Positions 53,595 to 62,781 of a stretch of DNA of 64,000 nucleotides are shown here, one piece after another. The translations under genes and the position numbers were made by a program. Below the pieces are notes generated by a model. That model was not told the DNA's origin. It did no database searches and worked only from the letters and a program-made list of their open reading frames with translations. The stretch comes from JBMOLK01 sp049325575 (GTDB lineage Bacteria; Bacillota; Clostridia; Acetivibrionales; Acetivibrionaceae): NCBI GenBank assembly GCA_049325575.1, contig JBMOLK010000112.1, forward strand, positions 23,238 to 87,237. Reading direction: 5' to 3'. Each line of letters begins with the position of its first letter. Within the stretch, counting starts at the first letter, position 1.

Positions 53595-53644
53595 ATTAGC
53601 CCCTCTTCTCTCTACACATGAGAACAAAATTTAATTATATTTGT

Positions 53645-53914
53645 CTACCCATACTCATCTTTTTCTTCAAATTGCTTTAACATATAATTTAAAGCTCTAT
53701 CACCCATATTTACGATATCATTATACTCTTTTTTATGCTCATTAACGTAATCCTGTGAAATTGATGAAAAATCAGGCGAAGACATAATAATTTCAAGCTT
53801 TTTTTCAACCATAAAACCAAATATAAGGTTTTGTAATAATAAAAAATAGATTGCTATTGCACTTATAAATATAACACTAATTAATAAAACTAGCTTTTTT
53901 CTACCTTTAAGCAC
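53645..53914 (-). CDS. Membrane-anchored protein, probably C-terminally truncated
   Basis: 89 aa from a GTG with GGGGGGAG upstream: one N-terminal helix (residues ~6-26), then an amphipathic stretch ending NMGDRALNYMLKQFEEK. Longer clostridial proteins continue after this pattern for 50-80 residues, so this looks cut short. Function unknown. Confidence 0.5.
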   Translation of the reverse strand: MLKGRKKLVLLISVIFISAIAIYFLLLQNLIFGFMVEKKLEIIMSSPDFSSISQDYVNEHKKEYNDIVNMGDRALNYMLKQFEEKDEYG

Positions 53915-54194
53915 TATTCTCCCCCCAATGTCCATTCACACAAAATCTCAATTACCCAATAATAATACTTCCATAAGCCTGGGGTTATAGCCCAATAAGG
54001 CACATCCATGGATGGCTTGTCCTTATATCTTTACAACTAGTTGCTACCTTACAATATTAGTTTCATTTTTACGTCTAAACAAAGCCTCTATTAGCTTTGT
54101 ACACATCCGTAAATCAGCATAGCTACAGACCACATAATTACAGTATAAAATATTAATTTTAAAATGTTTACTATTCATAAAAATCAATACTTAT

Positions 54195-54413
54195 TTATTG
54201 TTGTGTATTAATACTGTTATTACGTTTGTCTCCGATCAAAATAAGTATAAGAGCAGTTGTATAACCTACAACCCCTATAGTAATCATAGCAATGCCAGTA
54301 TCTCCAAATAAATATGCCAGCAGAATTCCCAATGTGACTCCAGGAAGCATAAATAGCCCGCCACGTCTATAATTGCCTTTTTGGAACTTAATAAAACTCA
54401 TAACAGATTTCAT
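54195..54413 (-). CDS. Small membrane protein
   Basis: 72 aa with a basic N terminus (FIKFQKGNYRRGG), two hydrophobic helices (~residues 20-38 and 42-62) and a polar tail. GGGAGGG is 8 bases before the ATG. It is the gene immediately left of the first attC-like repeat and may belong to the cassette array or to the flank. Confidence 0.5.
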   Translation of the reverse strand: MKSVMSFIKFQKGNYRRGGLFMLPGVTLGILLAYLFGDTGIAMITIGVVGYTTALILILIGDKRNNSINTQQ

Positions 54414-54564
54414 CAACTTTCCCTCCCTTAATATACTCCCGTTATTAAATAATATAAATAATTTTAAATTTATATTTTTATATAATTACGAAATAAACTA
54501 AAGCTCCTGCGCACTTCCTAAACTTAACTGCGCTGCTTACAGCGCGTCTTTGCCACCCCGTGTC

Positions 54565-54670
54565 ATATGACGTTCATCATTGCTGAAGCCTTTGAGCCCT
54601 AGTGCTTGCACTCGGCGAAAAGGTTTGTGTCAAAGCGAAGCGGAGCCAGCAATGCATTAATATACGATGT
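54565..54670 (-). repeat. attC-like site A (degenerate)
   Basis: CATTGCTG (54578-54585) and CAGCAATG (54647-54654) form the L-box stem. The R boxes are not recognisable, but the sequence to its right (GATGTGCCGCGGGCC...AGAAGCCAC) matches the flank of site E. Leftmost member of the series. Confidence 0.5.
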
Positions 54671-54716
54671 GCCGCGGGCCCTAAATTCAGAAGCCACTAG
54701 GATGGTAGCTTCTGAA

Positions 54717-55118
54717 TTAGTTTGATAGCTTCTTCTGGACGTTCTTATAGATTATATATTCTTTAACACTTTTAGAAGTTAATAGCATAACTCCAGAGAT
54801 ACCATACACAGTACCATAAATAAACGATATAATTCCAGCTACCAAATTTTGCATTGCTACTATCCTCACAATATTTACTAGTCCAGAAATGAGTACTAAA
54901 ATTGCTAACACCCATCTTGCCCAATCGTAAGCTTTAAATACTTCATAACATAGTGAAAAAATAAGTGCCACCCTAAATATTACAACTAACAAATCACTAA
55001 AATCTTGATATTCAATAATAGAAATATATATACTACTAAGTGAACCTAACAAATAAAGTAATGTATCACTTATTAATACACAACAAATTATAATAATTAA
55101 ATTCCTACCTTTTTCCAT
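54717..55118 (-). CDS. Four-helix membrane protein (cassette gene)
   Basis: 133 aa, four hydrophobic helices, basic C terminus (VKEYIIYKNVQKKLS). The ATG at 55118 has GGAG 6 bases upstream; an upstream TTG at 55208 is an alternative. Lies between attC-like sites A and B together with the next gene, so this segment carries two genes. Not recognised. Confidence 0.5.
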   Translation of the reverse strand: MEKGRNLIIIICCVLISDTLLYLLGSLSSIYISIIEYQDFSDLLVVIFRVALIFSLCYEVFKAYDWARWVLAILVLISGLVNIVRIVAMQNLVAGIISFIYGTVYGISGVMLLTSKSVKEYIIYKNVQKKLSN

Positions 55119-55284
55119 ATTGTGCTCCAATGGTATTCCCCCTAAAACTATACTACTTATTAAAACAATGCTGAATTTAAATAAATACAGCATTAGCCTT
55201 ATTTTCAATTTATCCTGTAGGTATAAACACCCTTAACTGCTATTCGTATAAGTGTCCAACGTAATTTGATAATTCCTTAGTGCT

Positions 55285-55704
55285 CTACTCATCATCCGGA
55301 TTTAACATAATTTTTGTTAGTATATCATATATCCTTTTCTGATCCTTCATAACTTTATCACGAAATTTAGTGTTAAGCATATCTTTATATAGTCCTCCAA
55401 ATGCAACATCAATCAAATCATTCCTATCTTCAATAGATGATATTTCAGATAATGCAGCAACCATTGCAACTTCAGCAATACATTTCTCATACAAATAATT
55501 TCTTTCATTTAAATTTGTTTGTTCTGAAAAATTTACTCCAAAGCTAGATTGTGCTAAACCAATATGGTAAACAAGTTGAGTATCAACTTTGCTTTCTAAT
55601 GCGCGTAAACGTTCATTATTCGTCCTAATATTATTATATAATAAAACACATAGAATAAAAATTGATATGAAAGCAATCCCTAATGATAACTTCAGTAATT
55701 TCAC
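55285..55704 (-). CDS. Membrane-anchored hypothetical protein (cassette gene)
   Basis: 139 aa: one N-terminal helix (LSLGIAFISIFILCVLLY), a coiled stretch with RALESKVDTQ, and a helical C-terminal part. The GTG at 55704 has GGAAGTGAAGG upstream; the longer frame from 55782 begins inside attC site B and is not needed. No family recognised. Confidence 0.5.
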   Translation of the reverse strand: MKLLKLSLGIAFISIFILCVLLYNNIRTNNERLRALESKVDTQLVYHIGLAQSSFGVNFSEQTNLNERNYLYEKCIAEVAMVAALSEISSIEDRNDLIDVAFGGLYKDMLNTKFRDKVMKDQKRIYDILTKIMLNPDDE

Positions 55705-55791
55705 ACCTTCACTTCCTTCACCCCAAAACTTATAGTATACCAGATAACTAACGTGCGCCATGGAAGGCGCACATAAAACCACCGCATTTCC

Positions 55792-55934
55792 AGAGAACGT
55801 TCCGCGTTCACGGCGGCTTCCGGCCTTAGATAGCTCCTATCTTAGGTCGGAAGCTGTGGGCAGGATGACATCATGGGATGACCCCAAAGCTACTCTTCAT
55901 GCTATGGCCTCGAAGTGTGAACACTTTGTTAGAC
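55792..55934 (-). repeat. attC-like site B
   Basis: Plus-strand R boxes AGAGAAC (55792-55798) and GTTAGAC (55928-55934), L boxes GTTCAC/GTGAAC. GTTAGAC is the exact complement of GTCTAAC at 56899-56905 on the far side of the next cassette. Conserved flank GCCCCGCGAAGCCAGAG to the right. Confidence 0.75.
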
Positions 55935-55998
55935 GGAGTACGGTAGCCCCGCGAAGCCAGAGCTGCATGGACGCGGCGCATAAAATAATGTCTTTTTA

Positions 55999-56814
55999 CT
56001 AAAACTGCGACTCATCTGTACCTCCAACAAAATCTTGCAAACTCATAAGTTGCTTTTTCCCTCTATTTCCTTTTATAGTTTTAATTTTGCCATCTTCAAC
56101 CTTTTCGATTATATAATCGCCTGTAAGTAGGTTATAGTCCTCTTCAACAACTTCCATTGTATCACCAATAGATACATATGAACCTTCTGTGTATCCAATT
56201 AAATACCAGCCATTGTTTTGATACCGAAATCTATAATATTGATGCCATCTCTCACTTGAACCACCAAAGAACTTAAGTAAGATTGAACCTCTATCTACTT
56301 TTATTTCTTGAAATGGATCTCCAAAACCTCCACCTTCCCATGTTCTCATAATAGCATTATCTGCCATAATTGATAGTGAAAACGTCTTATCAGGATTACC
56401 AAAAGCTATTAACAAAGAACGAGCGTCCACGTCTTTATCATCCTCAATTACTAATGCCACGTCAGTAATTTCATCTTTATTTAAATCGCCTTCTGCTATA
56501 GCCAATTCATCATCACTTTTTTGTAAGATATGCCATCCCTTGGGTATAAATGCCGATAAGCCTTGAAGATCATGATTGGTTTTATTTATGACTTCACTTT
56601 GTATCCCATCTTCCTTATTGGCATATGAATTCTCCTTTGATTTATCTTCTGTTACATCCTTTAATGGACCTGATGTGGGTTTATCTTCTGTTATAATTTT
56701 TGTTGTAACTGATGTTGGTTTGTCAACTTCCGATTTATTAGATTCATTTTTATTCATACATCCAACTGTCCCAAGTAAACAAAATAATAACACTAATAAT
56801 ACAAGCCTTTTCAT
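55999..56814 (-). CDS. Lipoprotein (cassette gene)
   Basis: 271 aa: MKRLVLLVLLFCLLGTVGC with lipobox TVGC, a Ser/Lys/Thr-rich linker (~residues 22-70), and a domain with DEITDVALVIEDDKD near the middle and a Trp/Tyr-rich part (WHQYYRFRYQNNGWYLIGYT), like other VCBS/FG-GAP-less lipoproteins of unknown function. AAAGGG precedes the ATG. Sole gene between attC-like sites B and C. Confidence 0.65.
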   Translation of the reverse strand: MKRLVLLVLLFCLLGTVGCMNKNESNKSEVDKPTSVTTKIITEDKPTSGPLKDVTEDKSKENSYANKEDGIQSEVINKTNHDLQGLSAFIPKGWHILQKSDDELAIAEGDLNKDEITDVALVIEDDKDVDARSLLIAFGNPDKTFSLSIMADNAIMRTWEGGGFGDPFQEIKVDRGSILLKFFGGSSERWHQYYRFRYQNNGWYLIGYTEGSYVSIGDTMEVVEEDYNLLTGDYIIEKVEDGKIKTIKGNRGKKQLMSLQDFVGGTDESQF

Positions 56815-56898
56815 ATATTAACCCTTTCAAATGTATTAAGTGCCAAGGATGGCACAATGCGAGCCCTGGACGGGCGAGATATTTTGCTGCCGTATTTC

Positions 56899-57057
56899 GT
56901 CTAACGTCCGCCATTTGCGACGCCGTCCGAACCGAACCCGTAAGAATACCCGTGAGCGGCTTTAGCCCGGTGAGGCGGTGTGGGCAGGATGACCTCATAT
57001 TCCTTCTACTTAGACATACTTCATGCTTTGCCCTTTACGAAAATGGACTTGTTATTT
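56899..57057 (-). repeat. attC-like site C
   Basis: Plus strand: R GTCTAAC, spacer GTCCG, L CCATTTGCG (56911-56919); then L' CGAAAATGG (57038-57046), spacer ACTT, R' GTTATTT (57051-57057). L boxes pair with one mismatch. Confidence 0.82.
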
Positions 57058-57126
57058 GAAGTTCCCTGCCCCGCGAAGCTAGAAGCCACCACGGAATGTG
57101 GCTCCTTTAACATAATCCATCTCATT

Positions 57127-57732
57127 TTAAAGTACATTATATTCTTTCACATCAGATCCATTACTAAAAATAATTTTAATATCACCAACAGTTGTACCTT
57201 TTAAAAGCAAATAGCATTTTTCAGTTTCTGAAATGTTAACACAATGAATACTACTCCATCCCGTTACTTTGCTTGCATCCATCATAGAAAAATCTTTAAA
57301 TGGTTGTTGTGTTGTCTTGTTTTTTGTTTTAGTTAAAATATTTTTATCTAATTTATATATGTATCCTTCATACTTATCGTATCCAAGTGAACTACTACCG
57401 ATAAATATTTCATTAGCACTTTTATCAACAGAAACTTCAATAGTTTCGGCCCCTTGTGTGTTAAGAGGAACATTCAATTTTGATAAATCAACTACCTTAG
57501 AAATTTTACTAATTTTTACATCATAAATAATTAATGCTTTACCATAATGGAGTATTACTTTATCTTTTGAGGCATAATCAATAGTTGCCATAACAGCACC
57601 AATGGGATTTTGTGCAAGTTCTTTTAGGCTTGTATCATCAAGCACTGGTACACTCTTTTCCGTATCATTGCAAGCCACCAGTGTCACTAAAGTAATTACA
57701 AACAACAATGCTATTAATATAATTTTTTTCAT
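57127..57732 (-). CDS. Lipoprotein (cassette gene)
   Basis: 201 aa from MKKIILIALLFVITLVTLVA with lipobox LVAC; the mature part alternates beta-like segments (AVMATIDYASKDKVILHYGK, SANEIFIGSSSLGYD), as in propeller or solute-binding proteins. AGAAGGAA upstream of the ATG. The longer frame from 57837 is a shadow. No family identified. Single gene between sites C and D. Confidence 0.6.
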   Translation of the reverse strand: MKKIILIALLFVITLVTLVACNDTEKSVPVLDDTSLKELAQNPIGAVMATIDYASKDKVILHYGKALIIYDVKISKISKVVDLSKLNVPLNTQGAETIEVSVDKSANEIFIGSSSLGYDKYEGYIYKLDKNILTKTKNKTTQQPFKDFSMMDASKVTGWSSIHCVNISETEKCYLLLKGTTVGDIKIIFSNGSDVKEYNVL

Positions 57733-57855
57733 ACCTATTTTTCCTTCTGTAATAGATTTAAAGTAATAATATTTACCTATGCAAATAGTATTATAAACTC
57801 TCCATCGCCCAACCTTAGTAATCCGTGCAGGAGGCACGGCAAAACGCAGGGAATT

Positions 57856-58038
57856 TTATATCGGCCCATGTTCACGACGCCGATGAACCGGACCCACAGA
57901 GCCCTTCTTCTCTGGCGGTGTTCGTCACCCGGTGAATCGATGTGGCAACGGCCATTAATTCTTACCTTATTCTACCACAAGGACTTTTCTCAAACAATAT
58001 GTAGCCGTCGTCGCCCTTGTGTGAACATGTTGTTAGAT
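57856..58038 (-). repeat. attC-like site D
   Basis: L boxes CATGTTCAC (57867-57875) and GTGTGAACATG; R' is GTTAGAT (58032-58038), complementary to TTAGAT/ATCTAA at 58652-58658 across the next cassette. The other R box is degenerate (TTATATC-like). Confidence 0.7.
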
Positions 58039-58175
58039 GCTGTTCCATGCCCCGCGAAGCCAGAGTCGCACGGATGAAGCGCCTCAAATTTGCAGTTTCT
58101 AAAATGGGTACTGTGTATCGTTTTAGAAATAACGATAACTTGATATTGTTCCGCATCCTTCATATTTTGTCTGTT

Positions 58176-58481
58176 TTAAAATTTTTTTCCGATAAGAACA
58201 ACTACATTATAGTCTAAAAGAAATATCATAATATTCGCTATAATAATAGCAACTGATGTTTTACTAAGCCTTGATCTTGCTTTACATATTATTAATTCAA
58301 TTGCTATATTAAAAAAGGGAACTATTAATATAAAGATAATAATCCCTAACAGATTCGCCATTAAATGCTTATCAATGAAACTAAAATACGATATAGAAAT
58401 TAATATTAATGGTATAAATATTATTAAGTTTAATAAAACTCTTATTGAATATAATAAAATTCTTACAATATTTATTTTCAT
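58176..58481 (-). CDS. Three-helix membrane protein (cassette gene)
   Basis: About 101 aa, Ile/Leu-rich with three hydrophobic helices. The ATG at 58481 is a choice among several; no strong ribosome binding site is visible and 58550 is an alternative. Only gene between sites D and E. Confidence 0.5.
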   Translation of the reverse strand: MKINIVRILLYSIRVLLNLIIFIPLILISISYFSFIDKHLMANLLGIIIFILIVPFFNIAIELIICKARSRLSKTSVAIIIANIMIFLLDYNVVVLIGKKF

Positions 58482-58651
58482 ATTTACAAACCCAACTTTC
58501 AAAAAAATAAATTTCCCTTTTAAAATAACTATTCTATTATATTTGATCAACTCTTTTATTTATTTAAAATATAAATGTCTTTAGACTTATAAATTCCGCA
58601 GAGCCTTTCCTAGCCGCAGGACGCGGCGGTCTCAACTCCGCATGGAATTAC

Positions 58652-58809
58652 ATCTAATGTCCGCCATTCAAGAAGTCCATGAGCTGGACCCCAGGGAAAT
58701 ACTTCTTGACGGCTTGCATCAGCGAATGGATTTGGGCAGGATGACTTCATGTTCCGACTTCGTAGCCCTGCTTCATGCTTTGCCATTTACTTGTATGGAC
58801 TTGTTCTCT
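58652..58809 (-). repeat. attC-like site E
   Basis: R ATCTAAT (58652-58658), spacer GTCCG, L CCATTCAAG; L' CTTGTATGG, spacer ACTT, R' GTTCTCT (58803-58809). The L boxes pair with one mismatch. Confidence 0.75.
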
Positions 58810-58865
58810 GATGTGCGGCGGGCCTTCGAAGTCAGAGCCACATGGATGTGGCACCCAAATAAAAT

Positions 58866-59420
58866 TCACTTTGATTTTAACTGTTCTTGTTTCCTAACTT
58901 TCCTTTGCTTTAATTCACAAAGCTCATAATCTAATAGTTCAATAAAGTTCTTTTCAACATGTTCAAATTCGTATGTTTCATGATTCCAAATATATATACG
59001 TCCATCTTTCCCGAAGCAATAAGTATCTGCATCGCAAACCACATTCATAAATGGACAATAATCAGTTTCAGTTTCAACTTTAAAATCATTATACTTTTTT
59101 CTAATATCTATCCAGTCAGGAGCATCATGTGAAATTCCGTATACAATAAGTCCATATAGAAATGACCAAAAAGGTCCTACATCATATTGCTTTGCCCTTG
59201 GCCAAATTTCTTCTTTGACCTCAACATAAAGACCTCCTAATGAAGACATAGTAAACTGCCTAAATTCTTCTGGTAGTCTATATCCTATGATCTTTTCAAA
59301 CTCCTTTATATCTTTTTCTGAAGGAGCATTTTCTCCACATGCACAAATATTATAATCACCACTCTCGAGATGTTTTTCAAGTAAATAAAAATAATCTTTT
59401 TTCTTTTTTGAAAAAAACAT
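58866..59420 (-). CDS. SUKH/SMI1-KNR4 family protein (cassette gene)
   Basis: 184 aa. The SMI1/KNR4 fold is recognisable in EKDIKEFEKIIGYRLPEEFR and QFTMSSLGGLYVEVKEEI, as in immunity proteins of polymorphic toxin systems and cell-wall regulators. No partner toxin is in the window. Ends KQRKVRKQEQLKSK, a basic tail. GGGGGAG is 4 bases from the ATG. Single gene between sites E and F. Confidence 0.75.
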   Translation of the reverse strand: MFFSKKKKDYFYLLEKHLESGDYNICACGENAPSEKDIKEFEKIIGYRLPEEFRQFTMSSLGGLYVEVKEEIWPRAKQYDVGPFWSFLYGLIVYGISHDAPDWIDIRKKYNDFKVETETDYCPFMNVVCDADTYCFGKDGRIYIWNHETYEFEHVEKNFIELLDYELCELKQRKVRKQEQLKSK

Positions 59421-59464
59421 TTTTCTCCCCCTTAAACTATTTATTTAATAATATGCGGTTACAT

Positions 59465-59555
59465 AGCTCCTATGTACGCGAAAGGATTTGGGTCGAAGCA
59501 CTGTTTCCATTTCTTTCTAATCAAACAGTGCGAAGCCGGCAAGCTGGAGTTCTAC
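59465..59555 (-). repeat. attC-like site F (partial)
   Basis: Right R box GTTCTAC (59549-59555) is the exact complement of GTAGAAC at 60180-60186. An inverted repeat GCACTGTTT/AAACAGTGC lies inside. The left R box is not recognisable. Confidence 0.55.
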
Positions 59556-60179
59556 GAAGTAAACGCGGTCGACTTGCACTCTTTTACTTCTTTCTCCCAT
59601 AGTTTAGCTTTGCTGCAAAACCAATTAAATCAAGTCGGATTGTAAGATCGCTGTAATGCTTTATATATAACGCTCTTTAAAATTGCTTTTTGTATTTCTC
59701 CTATGCTTTAGACTTCGAAATAGCAGATTTTCAGCGTTGTATATAATATAATCAGTTAATTTGAATTTATATTTCGTCTCTTCCCAGAACATACGTTTGA
59801 AATTATATGTAATTCTATTTTATTCCATAATATTTTTAGATACAAGTGCTTATTTTAAAATATTTGCCTATAAATAAACTTGCATGATATTTGACATCAT
59901 GCTACTCTACTATATGGGTGATGGCCACCATAAAAATATATTTTTCCAAGCCAGCAACCATATAGTAGAGTCAACGCTTTCACTTTGAAAGCTTGTTTTA
60001 TTTATAGGCAACTTTCATCTTATTTTGTTCTTAAAATATTACCTTTCAAACATATCTATAAATAATATATAAATTCAAATTTTCTTTATCAAAGCATTGC
60101 GAGAGGTAATTTCTTGCGTAAGAGCAAATACGAGTATTTGCGAAGTTAACCGGGGCGAGCGTACAGTAGCCTTTATTTT
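59556..60179 (-). other. Gene-less cassette with a giant imperfect hairpin
   Basis: No ORF of note in 624 bases. From about 59758 to 60081 the two halves are diverged inverted copies: AATTTGAATTTATAT/ATATAAATTCAAATT at the ends, ATACGTTTGAAA/TTTCAAACATAT, TTGCCTATAAATAAAC/GTTTTATTTATAGGCAA, and CTCTACTATATGG/CCATATAGTAGAG (59905-59917/59958-59970) at the centre. It could encode a long structured RNA or be an old palindromic mobile element. Bounded by sites F and G. Confidence 0.65.
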
Positions 60180-60348
60180 GTAGAACGTCTGGCATGGCTG
60201 ATGTTCCAGAGTCGGACCTACAAAGCCGTTCTCCTTTGGTGCGCTTGCGCCGGTGAAGGAATATGACGAGTCCATCTTCATGTTCATACTTCAGCGAACT
60301 GCTACATGACTATTCTCACGAGTCCTTGTGTGAAGCTAAGTGTTATGT
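60180..60348 (-). repeat. attC-like site G
   Basis: R GTAGAAC (60180-60186) and R' GTTATGT (60342-60348). GTTATGT is the exact complement of ACATAAC at 60952-60958. Confidence 0.7.
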
Positions 60349-60441
60349 GAAGAATGGTGCCCCACGAAGCCCTTCCCGAAAGGATTTTTATATTGGTCAA
60401 TTTTTATCATAATAGTGCTATTTGCGATATTCAGCTGTAAT

Positions 60442-60879
60442 CTATACACTTTCAACTTCATTTTCTTGCTTTCCTTCAAGCAATTTTATCAAAAACCTTC
60501 CATAACTTAAATACAGCTCTGTTAAATTATCTTCTCTTATCCTGTAATCAAAAGTTTTCTCATAACCATAAAGATTATTTATATAATCTGCGGATATCTT
60601 CTCCCCAAACCCCAAAAGACTACTATATACTTTTTTACATAGCTCTAAAAACAATTGTAATTTACTGTTGTCAGTTATAAATTCATCAAGGCAAGGATCC
60701 ATAACCCCATTTACATGGTCTTTTGCATGCTCAAACCAATATGTCTTTGCTTTTTCTAACCATTCAGGAGCATTTGACATTTCACCAATCTCCTTACAAA
60801 GGAGAAGTAGCCATACTTCAATTTTATAATCCTTTGATCTAATATGCTTATCATTATAGCTTGTAAATGAAGTGCCCAT
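60442..60879 (-). CDS. Hypothetical helical protein (cassette gene)
   Basis: 145 aa, mostly helical, soluble, with Trp/Tyr/Cys scattered (IEVWLLLLCKEIGEMSNAPE, ELYLSYGRFLIKLLEGK). Its length and lack of signal resemble immunity proteins, but no family is recognised. AAAGGGG before the ATG. Single gene between sites G and H. Confidence 0.6.
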   Translation of the reverse strand: MGTSFTSYNDKHIRSKDYKIEVWLLLLCKEIGEMSNAPEWLEKAKTYWFEHAKDHVNGVMDPCLDEFITDNSKLQLFLELCKKVYSSLLGFGEKISADYINNLYGYEKTFDYRIREDNLTELYLSYGRFLIKLLEGKQENEVESV

Positions 60880-60951
60880 ATATTAACCCCTTTGAATTAC
60901 ATTATTGTCATTCCCGCGTAAGCCTATCCCTAACTGATCGCACCATTTTTC

Positions 60952-61114
60952 ACATAACGTCCGCCATTTGCGGCGTCGAAGAATCGGACTTACAGAACCC
61001 TACTACGTAGGCGGTGCTTGCACCCGATGATTCGATGCGGGCAAAAATACTTCATGCTCCATCTTCGTAGCCCTTCTACGTGCTTTGCCCTTGACGCAAA
61101 TGGACTTGTTGGAT
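60952..61114 (-). repeat. attC-like site H (best preserved)
   Basis: R ACATAAC, spacer GTCCG, L CCATTTGCG (60964-60972); L' CGCAAATGG (61095-61103), spacer ACTT, R' GTTGGAT (61108-61114). The 9-bp L boxes pair perfectly; inner stem TCGAAGAATCGG/CCGATGATTCGA. Confidence 0.85.
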
Positions 61115-61181
61115 GATGTATCATGCCCTGCGAAGCCGAGCAAAACAGGACGTTTTGCCCTTAGTTCTCACATAGGCATTC

Positions 61182-61862
61182 TTAAATAAAACCAGCTAAT
61201 TCTGTTAGTGTAGGAAAATATTTGTCATAGCTATTTTGGTTATTGTTTCTCACCAATATGGCATCTATTCCTGCATTTAGTGCTCCTTGCACATCTGCAA
61301 TGTAACTATCACCTATCATTATAGCAGAGTTATAATCACCTAATATGTTTAGTACATTTTGAAATACTTTTATGTTTGGCTTTTCATATCCTATTTTTGC
61401 TGAAGTAAAAACCTCTAGAAAGTAATTTCTTATTCCTAAATTCTCTATTATTTCTTCCAATTCTGGTACATGGTTTGAAACAACAATGTTTTTGTAACCT
61501 TTTTTTATAGTAGTTTTTAGACATTCAATAGTGTCATCATATAAGTGCCATTTATCATTAAGTAAATATTTCTCACGTATCAACTCTGATAATTTTGATG
61601 CTGAATTCTTATCAATCCCCAATTGCAAAAAAATGCCCTCAAAGTATTTATTCATATATTCCCACCAAGTTTTACCTTTAAAATATTCAGCATGTGATAT
61701 ATCATAATTATGCCACGGAAATCCAGAAGATAATAGTGGCCTAATATCATTAATGCTTATATTTTTGTATCCATAATCATTCAATAATTCATAAATAGTA
61801 TTACTCCACATTCCATCTCTATAAGCTAATGTATTGTCAAAATCCCAAAGTAAGTACTTCAT
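61182..61862 (-). CDS. HAD-superfamily hydrolase (cassette gene)
   Basis: 226 aa, subfamily IA with a helical cap. Motif I WDFDNTLAYRDG gives Asp7/Asp9, motif II is VSNHVP, motif III Lys is in GYEKPNIKVF, and motif IV is MIGDSYIADVQGA. Likely a phosphoglycolate phosphatase-type or sugar phosphatase; substrate unknown. Complete. GAGGTGA lies 7 bases from the ATG. Single gene between sites H and I. Confidence 0.88.
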   Translation of the reverse strand: MKYLLWDFDNTLAYRDGMWSNTIYELLNDYGYKNISINDIRPLLSSGFPWHNYDISHAEYFKGKTWWEYMNKYFEGIFLQLGIDKNSASKLSELIREKYLLNDKWHLYDDTIECLKTTIKKGYKNIVVSNHVPELEEIIENLGIRNYFLEVFTSAKIGYEKPNIKVFQNVLNILGDYNSAIMIGDSYIADVQGALNAGIDAILVRNNNQNSYDKYFPTLTELAGFI

Positions 61863-61936
61863 TAACGTTCACCTCAATTTCTACAAAGGCTTATCCCTAA
61901 AAATCCGACACAGGACGTGTCGGTAACGCATGGTAT

Positions 61937-62104
61937 TTCATCGTTTCGCGTATGTGACGGCTCTGAACCGGACCCTCAAGGAATACCCCTTGGCGGCTTT
62001 AGCCCGGTGAAGAGCTGTGGTGCGGCACACTTCAAGGAATGACCGTCGAAGCCCTACTGCATGATATTTCTCTACCGCGCCCTTGCAAATACGCATTGAT
62101 AGAC
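61937..62104 (-). repeat. attC-like site I (degenerate)
   Basis: Inner stem GCGTAT (61948-61953) with ATACGC near 62088; the right R box is GATAGAC (62098-62104), one base off GTTAGAC. The left R box is unclear. Confidence 0.5.
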
Positions 62105-62170
62105 GATTTTGGATGCCCTACTTTTCAGAGTCTGCCAGGACGGCAGACCCTCTAAAACTAACATTTAATA

Positions 62171-62725
62171 TTAGAGTTTCTCATTATTAGGTGGTATTGT
62201 ATTGTTTGCATCATCCAATTTTGTTCCTGATAAACCATCAATTCTATACTTCCAATACTTTCTAACTTCCTTAATCACTTTTGGCTTAAAAACAATCATT
62301 ATAAATCTGTCACTAATCTTATGTAAGTCTAGTGCAGAAGGATGAACCTTGTCTTTTGAAAAATATATAAATGACGCAACACTTTTTGAATTTCTAATCT
62401 CACCTACTCCTATCTCTTTTATATCTTGCCATTTTATTTCATAACATTTAAACGGTGACTTATATCTAACACCAATTGGTCCAATATATATACTTCTAAA
62501 TAATGTTACAAATACAAAAATCAAAATTATAAATATTTCTATAACAAAGCAAAAAGTAAACACAGAATAATCTTGCCCTAAAAATGCAATAATAGGTACA
62601 ATTGATGTTAATGCAATAATTATAAGTGCTAAGCTTATGAAATGGCGTCGAAGAATCGGACTTACAGAGCCCTGGCGGTGCTTCGCACCCGATGATTCGA
62701 TGCGGGCAGGATGACCCGCAAGCAT
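62171..62725 (-). CDS. Membrane protein with PH-like domain, N terminus encoded by attC
   Basis: 184 aa if started at the only in-frame ATG. Residues 1-30 (MLAGHPARIESSGAKHRQGS...) are read from the adjoining attC-like repeat; the natural protein begins with the hydrophobic helix ISLALIIIALTSIVPIIAFL and a second helix, followed by a beta-rich soluble part (GVRYKSPFKCYEIKWQDIKE) like bacterial PH domains. No other standard start codon precedes the first helix. Cassette boundary J seems to have lost its left arm, joining gene and repeat. Confidence 0.6.
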   Translation of the reverse strand: MLAGHPARIESSGAKHRQGSVSPILRRHFISLALIIIALTSIVPIIAFLGQDYSVFTFCFVIEIFIILIFVFVTLFRSIYIGPIGVRYKSPFKCYEIKWQDIKEIGVGEIRNSKSVASFIYFSKDKVHPSALDLHKISDRFIMIVFKPKVIKEVRKYWKYRIDGLSGTKLDDANNTIPPNNEKL

Positions 62726-62753
62726 GCCCTTTACGCAAATGGACTTGTTAGGT
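62640..62753 (-). repeat. attC-like site J (left arm truncated)
   Basis: L' CGCAAATGG (62734-62742), spacer ACTT, R' GTTAGGT (62747-62753), complementary to ACCTAAC at 63872-63878. The left arm starts directly at ATGGCGTCGAAGAATCGG, lacking the R box and most of the L box. Confidence 0.7.
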
Positions 62754-62781
62754 GAAGTAGAAAACGGAAGCCAGAGTGCAA

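Noticed and set aside
55760..58930. Plus-strand ORFs inside the repeats (55760-56002, 57868-58077, 58642-58929)
   Set aside because: Their translations come from the conserved attC-like repeats, lack ribosome binding sites, and overlap minus-strand genes; they are shadows.
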